Assembly: GCF_019038435.1 (NCBI RefSeq)
Contig: NZ_JAGPOX010000049.1
Location: 3-59,387 of the forward strand
Origin: Nocardia alni
GTDB lineage: Bacteria > Actinomycetota > Actinomycetes > Mycobacteriales > Mycobacteriaceae
Length of the DNA: 59,385 bases
Direction of reading: 5' to 3'
Shown: in pieces, positions 9,529 through 17,573 of the stretch
Layout of the letters: every line of letters starts with the position of its first letter
Numbering within the stretch: the first letter of the stretch is position 1
The notes under the pieces: model-generated
What the model was told of the DNA's origin: nothing
The model's input: only the letters and a program-made list of their open reading frames with translations
Database searches by the model: none
Made by a program: the position numbers and the translations under genes

Positions 9529-10368
9529 TCACACGGCCTGCGGTACCCCGGCGGGTTCGGCGTAGACCTGCTCACGCAGACTCGCCAGGATCCGGGCCAG
9601 GATCCGCGAGACCTGCATCTGCGAGACCCCGAGTCGAGTCGCGATCTGGTCCTGTGTGCATCCCTCGAAATACCGCCATATCAGCACGTCCCGATCCTGG
9701 TCGCACAGCTGCCCCAGCAACGGGCCCACCGTGATCGACTCCTCCATCAGGGCGTAACCGGGCTCGGAGGTACCCAGCTGCTGCATCACAACCTGTGGAT
9801 TCCCGCCCTCGCCGTTGTCCAGCGGCGCGTCCAGCGAATCGCTGCGGTAGCCGTTGGAAGCGACCAGCACCTGCACGATTTCCGCTCGCTCGAGCCCGAG
9901 TTCCGCGGCCACATCCGACGCCGTCGGCACCCGGCCCAGCCGCTGCGTCAACTCCGGCAGCACCCTTTGGACCTGCCCCTGCAACTCCTTCAACCGCCGG
10001 GGCACCCGCACCGACCAGGTACGGTCCCGGAAATACCGGCGCACCTCCCCCATGATCGTGGGCACCGCGAATCCCACGAACGACGGCCCGCGGTCCGGGT
10101 CGAACCGATTCACCGCCTCGAGCAGACCGACCCGCGCGACCTGCAGCAGATCCTCGAACTCCACGCCGCGGCCGGTGTAGCGGCGGGCGATGTGCTCGGC
10201 CAACGGCAGACACCGGCCGATGATCTCCTCCCGCAGCCGCCGCCATTGCAGCCCGTGCGGATCCAACGCCACCATTTTCTCGAACCACGGCTCGATTCCG
10301 TCGTAGGGATCATCCCCACGCCGAGCGGGATCCGCGCTGGAAGGGTATTGAGCGATTGCACTGGTCAT
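9529..10368 (-). CDS. SigB/SigF/SigG-family RNA polymerase sigma factor
   Basis: 279 residues from ATG 10368, chosen because GGAGGA lies 8 bases upstream; the open frame extends to 10476 but without a better site. Region 2 is clear (RGVEFEDLLQVARVGLLEAV, then RFDPDRGPSFVGFAVPTIMG and the EVRRYFRDRTWSVRVPRR segment), followed by region 3 and a region 4 helix-turn-helix (CTQDQIATRLGVSQMQVSRI). This is the stress/sporulation-type group 3 family (B. subtilis SigB, M. tuberculosis SigF). Such factors recognise GTTT-N15-17-GGGTA promoters and are usually held by an anti-sigma kinase, but none is adjacent here. A matching promoter lies upstream of the gene itself and another upstream of the GH15 gene. 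Confidence 0.92.
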   Translation of the reverse strand: MTSAIAQYPSSADPARRGDDPYDGIEPWFEKMVALDPHGLQWRRLREEIIGRCLPLAEHIARRYTGRGVEFEDLLQVARVGLLEAVNRFDPDRGPSFVGFAVPTIMGEVRRYFRDRTWSVRVPRRLKELQGQVQRVLPELTQRLGRVPTASDVAAELGLERAEIVQVLVASNGYRSDSLDAPLDNGEGGNPQVVMQQLGTSEPGYALMEESITVGPLLGQLCDQDRDVLIWRYFEGCTQDQIATRLGVSQMQVSRILARILASLREQVYAEPAGVPQAV

Positions 10369-10446
10369 GGGACATGTCCTCCACCAGACAAGGGTGTGTG
10401 CACCGCCGCACCGCTCCAAACGGCATTGCACCGGTCTACCTTCCGA

Positions 10447-10471
10447 ATACCAGCCATCGCACCGGCTAAAC
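10447..10471 (-). promoter_or_regulatory. Candidate SigB-type autoregulatory promoter
   Basis: Read on the minus strand, GTTT (10471-10468) is followed after 15 bases by TGGTAT (10452-10447), one mismatch from the SigF/SigB -10 element. Transcription would start near 10440, about 70 bases before the sigma factor ATG. Family members commonly activate their own gene, which makes this assignment reasonable. Confidence 0.5.
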
Positions 10472-10676
10472 ACCATGATCGAACTTTCTGCCGTCGCGAC
10501 ACGGCGGGGTCGGGCCCGAAGAGTCGTGCCAACGAGTTGGGTATCGCGGCGGATTCACCCCTTGTGCACAGCGGATCGCGGAACCGACCCCACTGAGTCG
10601 CGTGCTTGCCCACGACCCGGTAATTCTCAGGCCGACCCGGCGGTTTGACCGGTCTCGCGGCGGCTAGTACGCACCT

Positions 10677-11870
10677 ATGGACGGCACCTTCCGCGCAGCG
10701 GATTCCGGGCACGATTCCGCTATCGGTCAGCCGCATTCGAGGCGCGAAGGCGATCCGATCATCGACGCGGAGGCGGCAGCGGCACACGCCAGCACCTCCA
10801 CCCACCCGCTGGGGCGGCCGGGGCGGTTGTTCGATCGCCGCTCCCCGTTCCTGATCGGCATGACCGGCGCCGCCGGCGTCGCGGTGACGTACGCGGCGAT
10901 TCAGGCGATCCTCGCGGCCGGGCAGGTACTGACCCTGATCGTGGTCGCACTGTTTCTGGCCATCGGTCTCGAGCCCGCCGTGTCCTGGCTGGTCCGGCAC
11001 CGGCTGCCGCGGTGGGCCGCGGTGACCCTTGTCCTGCTGCTGGTGGTCGGGCTGCTCGCCGGATTCCTGGCCGCCGTCATATCGCCACTGACCTCGCAGG
11101 GCGCCGCGTTCGCCCACAACGCCCCCGGCTACCTCCAGCATCTCGAGCACCGATATCCGATCATCCGCACCGTCGACTCACGGTTCCACCTGGACAACCA
11201 GATTCGCCACGCATTGAGCTCGGAATCGTCCCGGCTGGCGGGCGGTGTCCTCGATATCGGGCGAGCGATCTTCAGCGTGGCGACGGCGACGGTCGTCGTC
11301 TTCGTGCTCACCGCCTACTTCATGGCCGATTTCGTCCGCGTTCGCAGCACCCTGTACCGGATGTTCCCGCGCGACCGCCGACCCCGCGCCATCCTGATCG
11401 GCGACGAGATCTTCGCGAAGGTCGGCGCCTACATCCTGGGGAATCTGCTCATCTCACTGATCACCGGCGTCCTGACCCTCATCTGGCTGTTCGCCTTCGG
11501 CGTTCCGTACGCACTGGTCCTCGCGGTGCTGGTCGCCATCCTCGATCTCATCCCCATCGTCGGATCGACCGTGGCCGGCATCGTCGTCGCGCTGGTATCG
11601 CTCACGGTCTCCGTCCCGGTAGCGATCGCGACGATCGCGTTCTTCATCATCCTGCGCCTGCTCGAGGACTATCTGCTGGTGCCCCGCATCATCGGCCGCA
11701 CCGTCGAAGTGCCCGCGCTGGTCACGGTGGTCTCGGTACTGCTGGGCGGCGCGCTGCTCGGCATCGTCGGCGCGTTGCTGGCGATCCCCGTCGCCGCGGC
11801 GCTGCTGCTGATGGTCCGCGAAACCGTCCTTCCCTCACTGGACGACCCACAGCGCCACGCATCGAACTGA
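10677..11870 (+). CDS. AI-2E family transporter (PerM/YdiK-like permease)
   Basis: 397 residues with a hydrophilic N-terminus of about 55 residues, then membrane segments arranged as in the AI-2E/PerM family: a pair near 60-110, a soluble central loop, and a cluster from about 200 to 385. The family signature region is visible in the second half (GNLLISLITGVLTLIWL, then VPYALVLAVLVAILDLIPIVG). These eight-helix proteins are called AI-2 exporters or Na/H antiporters in some species, but most have no proven substrate. Divergent from the sigma factor gene. A degenerate SigB-like element (GTTT at 10643, GGCTAG near 10662) lies just before the ATG and would give an almost leaderless message. Confidence 0.9.
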   Translation: MDGTFRAADSGHDSAIGQPHSRREGDPIIDAEAAAAHASTSTHPLGRPGRLFDRRSPFLIGMTGAAGVAVTYAAIQAILAAGQVLTLIVVALFLAIGLEPAVSWLVRHRLPRWAAVTLVLLLVVGLLAGFLAAVISPLTSQGAAFAHNAPGYLQHLEHRYPIIRTVDSRFHLDNQIRHALSSESSRLAGGVLDIGRAIFSVATATVVVFVLTAYFMADFVRVRSTLYRMFPRDRRPRAILIGDEIFAKVGAYILGNLLISLITGVLTLIWLFAFGVPYALVLAVLVAILDLIPIVGSTVAGIVVALVSLTVSVPVAIATIAFFIILRLLEDYLLVPRIIGRTVEVPALVTVVSVLLGGALLGIVGALLAIPVAAALLLMVRETVLPSLDDPQRHASN

Positions 11871-11952
11871 CGATCTTATTCGAGCCGATACTCGTCTGCT
11901 CATCCGTTGGAGATCGATCCAGGCCAGGCATGCGGCGCACGCCGCAGGCTGC

Positions 11953-12096
11953 ATGCCGCCGCACCCGAGGTTGGGGGTCGAGCTCTCGGCGGCCGACGCG
12001 CCGGCTGCGGGCATCGCGGACAACGACCTGGTCGAGGTGACCACAGCGCGCGCATCCACCGCATGGCAGGCGGGCCCACGTAAGCAGCGGGCGTGA
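11953..12096 (+). pseudogene. Remnant of a molybdopterin oxidoreductase C-terminus
   Basis: The 309-bp gap between the AI-2E gene and the F420 enzyme holds a 47-codon frame whose translation contains VELSAADAPAAG followed by IADNDLVEVTTARAS. This is close to the molydopterin-dinucleotide-binding domain of formate dehydrogenase/nitrate reductase-type enzymes (usually ...ADGDLVEVTTPRGS...). The remainder of a roughly 700-residue enzyme is absent. I read it as the leftover of a deleted gene, not a functional small protein. The call depends on a family pattern recalled by eye. Confidence 0.45.
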
Positions 12097-12179
12097 TTCG
12101 AACGGGTCGGCCGGGGTATGCGCGCGCTGTGGCGGTGCTGCCGCCGGAACGGACCGAGCACGGGACAGGAGCGGGTCAG

Positions 12180-13154
12180 ATGCAGATCGGATACAAGCTG
12201 GCAGCGGAAGCCTTCGGGCCCGAAGAGTTGATCCGTCAGGCGATCCGGGCCGAGCGGGCCGGGTTCGATTTCGTCGAGATCAGCGACCACTACCATCCGT
12301 GGCTGGACAACCAGGGGCACTCGCCGTTCGCGTGGTCGGTGCTCGGGGCGATCGCCGCGAGCACCGACCGCATCGGATTGGCGACGGGGGTTACCTGCCC
12401 GACCGTCCGCTACCATCCGGCCATCATCGCTCAGGCTGCGGCGACGACCGCGCTGATCTCCGGGGGCCGGTTCACCCTCGGTGTGGGGGCGGGTGAACGG
12501 CTCAACGAGCATGTGGTGGGGGAGGGGTTCCCGAATTCGGTCGGTGCACGGCATCGGATGCTGCGGGAGGCACTGGAGATCATCCGGCTGCTGTGGCGCG
12601 GCGGCTATCGCTCGTATCGGGGTGAATACCTACAGCTGTCGGACGCGCGGGTATTCGACCTGCCCGACGAGCTGCCGAAGATCGCGGTCGCGGCGGGAGG
12701 ACCGAAGGCCGCGCGCTTGGCCGCCGAACTCGGCGACGGAATGTTCGCCACCGAACCACGACCGGATCTGATCGCGAAGTACCGGGCGGCGGGTGGCGAT
12801 GGACCCCGGTATGCCGAGATACCGGTCGCCTGGGCCGCCGACGAGCAGACCGCGGCACAGGCGGCGCTGGAGACCACCCGGTGGGCGGTGACCGGTTGGA
12901 AGGTGATGAGCGAATTGCCGAACCCGGCGAATTTCGCCGCTGCCAGCGCCACCGTCCGCGAGCAGGACATGCGCCGCGCTTTTACCTGCGGCAGCGACCC
13001 CGAGGACTTCGTCCGAGCCGCGCGCGAGTACACCGAGGCCGGATTCGACCATCTGGTCCTGATGAACGCCGGACCCGACCCGGATGGCTTCATGGACTTC
13101 TATCACGACCAACTCGACCACCGCATCAGGTCTCTCGCCGCACGGGTCTCCTGA
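12180..13154 (+). CDS. F420-dependent LLM oxidoreductase, G6PDH family
   Basis: 324 residues from ATG 12180, which has AGGAG 8 bases upstream; the frame is open to 12093 but without a ribosome site. The sequence is a luciferase-like TIM barrel: early EISDHYHPW, the GVTCPTVRYHPAIIAQAAAT segment, and SGGRFTLGVGAGERLNEH. These match the F420-dependent glucose-6-phosphate dehydrogenase-like subfamily of actinobacteria. Members use cofactor F420, not FMN, and act on varied hydroxy or carbonyl substrates. It stands alone between the AI-2E gene and the convergent ANTAR regulators. The substrate is unknown. Confidence 0.9.
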   Translation: MQIGYKLAAEAFGPEELIRQAIRAERAGFDFVEISDHYHPWLDNQGHSPFAWSVLGAIAASTDRIGLATGVTCPTVRYHPAIIAQAAATTALISGGRFTLGVGAGERLNEHVVGEGFPNSVGARHRMLREALEIIRLLWRGGYRSYRGEYLQLSDARVFDLPDELPKIAVAAGGPKAARLAAELGDGMFATEPRPDLIAKYRAAGGDGPRYAEIPVAWAADEQTAAQAALETTRWAVTGWKVMSELPNPANFAAASATVREQDMRRAFTCGSDPEDFVRAAREYTEAGFDHLVLMNAGPDPDGFMDFYHDQLDHRIRSLAARVS

Positions 13155-13254
13155 GCGCCTGCCACACTCGCCGACGTCATCGGTTCGGATGAGCACGGCG
13201 ACCGAGATCGCGCCCGCGAACGCGACCACTGCGGCGATGAGTGGCACCGGCGTG

Positions 13255-14019
13255 TCACATCGTGCGGTTCGCCGTGTCGTCGGGTTGCGAGTCGGGCACT
13301 ATGGCGTCGACGGTGATGGTGCGATCCACCACGGCACGGGCCAGATCGGCGAGGCGTCGGTTGTTGTCGCGCGCGAATCCACGCAGTCGCTGGAAAGCGA
13401 TGTCCATGCTCAGGTTTCCGCGTTCGGCGAGCATGCCTTTGGCTTGTTCGATGATGACGCGGCTGTTGAGCGCATGGTTGAGTTCTTCGTTCACCGTCAG
13501 GGAATCGGCCAGGACGCGAGCGTGCAGAATACCGATCGTCGCGAAATCCGCCAGTGCCTGCGCGATGCGCAGCTGCTCGTCATCGAGTGCCCCGACGCGG
13601 CGGGAGAACAGATTCAATGTGCCGATGCGATCGTTGCGCAGCCGCATCGGCAGGGCGCACATGCTCCGGTAGCCCTGCTGCCGCGCGCGATCGGTGAACG
13701 CGGGCCACTGCTCGGCGACGGAGTCCAGATCGGCGATCCGGACCTGTTCACCGGTGCGGAAAGTCTGCAGGCACGGACCGGCGGCGGCTTGTACCTGCAG
13801 CAGCTCGAGCAACCGCGTTTCTTCGGAGGTGGACGCGAGTACCTGCAGCTCACCGCGCCCGTCGGTGAGCAGCAGGCCCGCGGCGTCGGCATCGAGCAGC
13901 TCGATGGAGGTCTCGACCAGATCCTGGGTCAGGTCCACCGGGTCGTACTCGACGACCAGGGTGTCGACCAGACGCACGAGCGCCGAGGTCAGCGTGGTTT
14001 CTCGGCCTGCCATCTCCAT
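13255..14019 (-). CDS. GAF and ANTAR domain regulator
   Basis: 254 residues from ATG 14019, preceded by a strong GAGAAGAAGG; a second in-frame ATG at 14013 is possible. The GAF domain covers roughly residues 10-165 (small-ligand sensing; GLLLTDGRGELQVLASTSEE, then AGPCLQTFRTGE and RSMCALPMRL). The C-terminal ANTAR three-helix RNA-binding domain begins near 185 (SRVIIEQAKGMLAERGNLSMD). ANTAR proteins bind paired hairpins in nascent RNA and prevent termination; the sensory GAF replaces the response-regulator receiver. Forms an operon with a second GAF-ANTAR gene ending 43 bp upstream. Confidence 0.92.
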   Translation of the reverse strand: MEMAGRETTLTSALVRLVDTLVVEYDPVDLTQDLVETSIELLDADAAGLLLTDGRGELQVLASTSEETRLLELLQVQAAAGPCLQTFRTGEQVRIADLDSVAEQWPAFTDRARQQGYRSMCALPMRLRNDRIGTLNLFSRRVGALDDEQLRIAQALADFATIGILHARVLADSLTVNEELNHALNSRVIIEQAKGMLAERGNLSMDIAFQRLRGFARDNNRRLADLARAVVDRTITVDAIVPDSQPDDTANRTM

Positions 14020-14062
14020 TACCCTTCTTCTCCCAATTCTAGGACGGTCCACCTCGGTCCCC

Positions 14063-14839
14063 CTATCGGATCGGGCCTGATCCAGTATCTCGCTGTGTAT
14101 CGGGTTCGTGGTACGGCCGGAAGCGCAGGCGCCGGGCGACGACGTCGCCGGCGATCTCGGCCAAGGTGCGCTCGGTGGTGAACGCGTACCCGACCAGCCG
14201 CGAATAAGCCGCTGCCGCTGTGCAGTCCAGCTGCACCGCGATCATGCCGGTTGCCTGGTGGATCTCGCGGGCCCCCACGGGGTGTTCCCACCATGGTCCC
14301 AGCGCAGCGCCGTCGATCTCCGCCGAACCGTGTGCCGGGGCGGTGAGTGTGGTCAGCAGCATGGTCGTGATCGCGGACGCGATCTGCGACGCGTCGTTGT
14401 ACGCGCCGGTATCCCGGGTGACCAGGTCCGCGCCGAGCAGATCGAGGAACCCGAGCCGAATCGCGCCGAGGTGCAACGGGATCGAGCACAGCGCCCCGGA
14501 GACGTCGACTCGATCCCACTGGGTCAGCAGTGGCCAGCGACCGGTAGCCGTAGCAGCGGTGAAATCGAGTACTCGTATCGCCGCACCCTCGGCGTGGGCG
14601 TCGGGACCGGGCCCCTCTCCGGTCGCGGACTGGGCGTCGGCGAAGCGGGCGGCCGCCTCCCCGTGTGTGCCGAGCACCTCCCAGCCCCCGTCGGGCATGG
14701 CCAGCGTAATGGCGGCTTGTGACACCGGCAGTACCCGCACACACACGGCGCACAGCCGATCGCCCTGCACCGGGCGGGCATTCGCGGTGGCGTCCAGTTC
14801 GTGCAGCATGGTCAGGAACCGGGTCACCGCGGCGTTCAT
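14063..14839 (-). CDS. GAF and ANTAR domain regulator (divergent second copy)
   Basis: 258 residues from ATG 14839 (a TTG just before it is also in frame). The GAF-like N-terminal part keeps the fold pattern but is diverged (CAVCVRVLPVSQAAITLAMP, then SIPLHLGAIRLGFLDLLGAD). An ANTAR-type helix set is at the end (AREIHQATGMIAVQLDCTAA...RTLAEIAGDVVARRLRF), with a characteristic AEIA(D/G)DVV. Together with the downstream paralogue this suggests two related RNA-binding antiterminators sharing a transcript and perhaps a regulon. No ligand can be assigned. The ribosome site is weak. Confidence 0.85.
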   Translation of the reverse strand: MNAAVTRFLTMLHELDATANARPVQGDRLCAVCVRVLPVSQAAITLAMPDGGWEVLGTHGEAAARFADAQSATGEGPGPDAHAEGAAIRVLDFTAATATGRWPLLTQWDRVDVSGALCSIPLHLGAIRLGFLDLLGADLVTRDTGAYNDASQIASAITTMLLTTLTAPAHGSAEIDGAALGPWWEHPVGAREIHQATGMIAVQLDCTAAAAYSRLVGYAFTTERTLAEIAGDVVARRLRFRPYHEPDTQRDTGSGPIR

Positions 14840-15063
14840 CAAGGAATACCGAACGAGCGTTGCCGATCGGCCATCGTCTGCTCCTGTCCCTGCCCTGGTG
14901 ACCGCACTCGGCGAGCGCCGAATGATCCTGTGGCGAGCCGAATCCGGGCATCGGCCCGGATCGATCAGCGCAGGTGAGGCCGCATCCCGGTGTGTACGTC
15001 GGGACCGCGGCTCAGCGGCTCACCCGAAAACCATTGCCGCGGAAGCAACAAGGCCGGCCGGTA

Positions 15064-15088
15064 GTTTCATTCTAGGTGCCTGGCGGTA
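15064..15088 (+). promoter_or_regulatory. Possible SigB-type promoter before the small paralogue
   Basis: GTTT at 15064-15067, a 16-base spacer and CGGTA at 15084-15088 resemble the SigF/SigB consensus with one mismatch. It lies about 80 bases before the 97-aa gene. The rest of the 328-bp gap between the ANTAR gene and this small gene shows nothing else I can support. Confidence 0.3.
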
Positions 15089-15168
15089 GAATGTATGTAG
15101 CGCTTCCGGCTGCTCCAGACCTCGGTAGTCGAACCGGAGCGACGAGACCAGATCGGAGCAGCCCATCT

Positions 15169-15462
15169 ATGAGCCGCACTCTGCGCGGTGCCCGCACAAC
15201 AGCGGTGACACTGTCCCCCTTCAACGAAAATAGCACCGAAACAAGGCAATTCGTGATCGCCAGCGATCGGCTGGTGCGGAGCGTGTTCGACGTCGGGCTA
15301 CGGCTGAACAGGCTGCAGGCCGTGATCGATCACTCCGGCGCGGCCGATCCCGGGGCGACTCGCACGGCGATCGTCGACGTCCGTGCCGACCTCGATCGAC
15401 TGATCAACGAGGCAGCCCTGGTCGTGCTGCTGTCCTCCCGAGGGCAGGGCGAAACGTACTGA
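15169..15462 (+). CDS. Small helical protein, paralogue A of a convergent pair
   Basis: 97 residues from ATG 15169 with GGAG about 10 bases upstream; the frame is open to 15076 but the added residues look non-coding. It is predicted largely helical and ends VVLLSSRGQGETY. Its core (QFVIASDRLVRSVFDVGLRL, NRLQAVIDHSGAADP, LDRLINEAALVVLL) aligns along its whole length with the neighbouring gene on the opposite strand. I recognise no named family. Position next to two ANTAR regulators suggests, without proof, an accessory or regulatory role. Confidence 0.7.
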   Translation: MSRTLRGARTTAVTLSPFNENSTETRQFVIASDRLVRSVFDVGLRLNRLQAVIDHSGAADPGATRTAIVDVRADLDRLINEAALVVLLSSRGQGETY

Positions 15463-15483
15463 TCGCCGAATCCGTTGCTGATT

Positions 15484-15804
15484 TCAGTCGGCGCCGTACC
15501 ACGCGCTTACCACCATGAGCATGGTCAGACCGGCCTCGCGAAGCAATCGATCCAGGTTCTGGACAGTCTCCCCGACCGCGGCGGTGGTGGCCCGCACCCG
15601 GTCCGGGTCGGCCCCGTCGCGATCGAGCGCCTCGCGCAACATATTCAGTCGTACCGTCACGCCGCGCAGATCCCGCGCCAGCCGATCCGCGTGTATGACG
15701 AATTCCGCTGTTCCACTGGATAGTTCATGCTCGCCATCGAGCCCGTCGGAGCGAATCTGTTCGAAATCCAAAGGCGTAGGGGGACCTTCGACAGAGTCGA
15801 CCAT
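15484..15804 (-). CDS. Small helical protein, paralogue B of a convergent pair
   Basis: 106 residues from ATG 15804 with AGGGAG upstream; the longer frame to 15951 lacks a ribosome site. The core (EFVIHADRLARDLRGVTVRL, NMLREALDRDGADPDRV, LDRLLREAGLTMLM) matches paralogue A in the same order, and the genes meet tail to tail with only 21 bp between their stops. The N-terminal 35 residues are acidic and differ from paralogue A. No function assigned. Confidence 0.7.
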   Translation of the reverse strand: MVDSVEGPPTPLDFEQIRSDGLDGEHELSSGTAEFVIHADRLARDLRGVTVRLNMLREALDRDGADPDRVRATTAAVGETVQNLDRLLREAGLTMLMVVSAWYGAD

Positions 15805-15961
15805 GATGAACTCCCTGGGAATCGCGGAACCGAACCTACCGCCTTGATTCGACCACCAGGGTCCGGAGCAGCCACAAGGTAGCGACCAGCGTACGCCTGT
15901 GCGGGAAGTGCGCAGTCTGCCGCTGCGGCCGAAAGCCGAGACAGTCGGCAACCGCCCAACC

Positions 15962-16627
15962 TTACTGAGCGGTCTCGCCCCGGCGGGTCCTGCGCGCGGA
16001 CGGCTTCCTGATTTCCGTTCTGGCAGGGGACAGTAGAGCCTGCGCGCCTGCCACGTAGTCCTGCGTCGTGGTGTCGGATATCAGCACGTGTTGGATCAGG
16101 AATCCCTCCACCAAGCCGAGCAGGACTGTGCCGATTTGTTCGGGCACCGCGTCGGGATGCAGGTTGCCGGCGTCGCGCCAGCGGCGCGCGACCTCGGTCC
16201 AGTGTGCGCGGAGCCGGAGGTAGGCATCGTTGACCCGGGCGCCCAGTTCGCGGTTGCGGATGGCCTCGCCCCAGACCTGCACGGTCAGCGGGCTGAGGTC
16301 TACCGCCGAATCCGAACCCGCGAGCCTCAGTTCGCCGACGCGCTCGACGAGCACGGCGAGCACCTCGGCCGGCGCCGGAGCGGCTCCATCGGCCAACAGG
16401 TCGGCGAAGATCTCGTCGGCGGTGTGCAGTGTCTGCTCCGCGACGGCGCCGATGATTTCTTCCTTGCTGCGGAAATACAGGTACATCGTGCCGGCGGACA
16501 GGCCCGACTCGCGGATGATGTCGGCCATCGACGTGGAGTGGAATCCGCCACGAACAAAGCAGTGTGCCGCGGCGTGCAGGATTTCGGCACGCCGGGTAGC
16601 GCGGTACTCCTCGGTTACGCGGGGCAT
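15962..16627 (-). CDS. TetR/AcrR family transcriptional regulator
   Basis: 221 residues. The N-terminal helix-turn-helix is typical (RRAEILHAAAHCFVRGGFHS, then MADIIRESGLSAGTMYLYFRSKEE). The C-terminal ligand/dimer domain covers about 70-205. AAGGTGG precedes the ATG. It is the last gene of the luciferase-like monooxygenase / esterase operon. The sequence CGAACGTTCATTCT at 16643-16656, just before its start, recurs inverted upstream of the monooxygenase, so it probably represses itself and the operon. The inducer is likely a substrate or product of those enzymes (inference). Confidence 0.93.
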   Translation of the reverse strand: MPRVTEEYRATRRAEILHAAAHCFVRGGFHSTSMADIIRESGLSAGTMYLYFRSKEEIIGAVAEQTLHTADEIFADLLADGAAPAPAEVLAVLVERVGELRLAGSDSAVDLSPLTVQVWGEAIRNRELGARVNDAYLRLRAHWTEVARRWRDAGNLHPDAVPEQIGTVLLGLVEGFLIQHVLISDTTTQDYVAGAQALLSPARTEIRKPSARRTRRGETAQ

Positions 16628-16642
16628 CCGTCCACCTTAAAT

Positions 16643-16656
16643 CGAACGTTCATTCT
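16643..16656. promoter_or_regulatory. TetR operator candidate 1
   Basis: CGAACGTTCATTCT, with the self-complementary core GAACGTTC, lies 16 bases before the tetR ATG. The same 14-mer occurs, inverted, at 18735-18748 upstream of the first gene of the same operon. Confidence 0.6.
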
Positions 16657-16688
16657 CGAGACTCGTCGGGGACGCGGGCGGGCGGGAT

Positions 16689-17561
16689 TCAGTGAACGTC
16701 GGCGGGCGGGAAGCCGAACCGCTGGGCTTCGGCCTCGCTTTCCCTGCGGCGTGTGACGAGGCGTTCGAGGAACGAGGTGGTCGCCTGGACGGTCGTCGCC
16801 GTCATGGACGGTGCCCGGTCGAATTCGTGATCACGGTCGGCGTAGATGTGCAGTTCGCTGGAGACGCCCAGTTCGAGGAGATTGCGATGCAGAGTGATGC
16901 TGGAGTGGATGCCGGACAGCTTGTCCGCGGTGGCGTGGTGGATGACGGTGGGTGGGAAGTCCTTGTGCAGCAGCATGATCGGGCTCGCCGCGTCCAGTTC
17001 GTCCTGCGGGGTGCCGGGCGGGAACAGCATCCAGCCGGGTATCCGGCCGAGTTCGTCGATCTCGAGGGGAAGAGGCGGAAGCTGGGGGACGCTCGGATCA
17101 CTCGGCGGAGGCGGCGGCGCGACGGGGTGGAAGCCGATCGCGGGGTAGTAGGCGACGATCGCGGCGGGCCGCATCTCGGCGTCGAGGGTGCCGGTCATCA
17201 AGGCGATATGTGCTCCGGCCGAGTGGCCTTGTACGACAAGTGCGGCGGGGTCGATGTCGAGTGCGGCAGCGTTGTCACGGATCCAGACGCAGGCCGTGAT
17301 CGCGTCCTCGAGTTGCGCCGGCCAGGGAGCGGCGCCGAGCAGGCGGTACTGCACGGTGACGGCCGTGAACCCCTGTGCCGCAAGGGCTTGCGCTCGGGGA
17401 TGGACGGCTTCCTTCGAGCCCGCGCGCCATCCTCCACCGTGCAGCAGCGCGATGGCGCAGTGGCGGTTTTCGTGCTGGGGCCGGAAGATGTCCAGGGAGA
17501 GCTCGGTCTCGTCGTGTCGTGCGTAGACCACGGTTTCGGTGTCTGTGCGTGCGGTAGTCAT
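16689..17561 (-). CDS. Alpha/beta hydrolase (carboxylesterase-like)
   Basis: 290 residues. It carries the HGGGW oxyanion-hole motif near residue 41 and the nucleophile elbow GHSAG near 114. A late Asp and His (YADRDHEFD) complete a likely Ser-Asp-His triad. This is the BD-FAE/HSL-like esterase layout. No signal peptide, so probably cytoplasmic. GAGGAGG lies between the monooxygenase stop and this start, which are 12 bp apart, so the two are translated from one message. Hydrolysis of an ester formed by the neighbouring monooxygenase (Baeyer-Villiger-like logic) is an attractive but unproven idea. Confidence 0.88.
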   Translation of the reverse strand: MTTARTDTETVVYARHDETELSLDIFRPQHENRHCAIALLHGGGWRAGSKEAVHPRAQALAAQGFTAVTVQYRLLGAAPWPAQLEDAITACVWIRDNAAALDIDPAALVVQGHSAGAHIALMTGTLDAEMRPAAIVAYYPAIGFHPVAPPPPPSDPSVPQLPPLPLEIDELGRIPGWMLFPPGTPQDELDAASPIMLLHKDFPPTVIHHATADKLSGIHSSITLHRNLLELGVSSELHIYADRDHEFDRAPSMTATTVQATTSFLERLVTRRRESEAEAQRFGFPPADVH

Positions 17562-17573
17562 CGGTGTTCCTCC

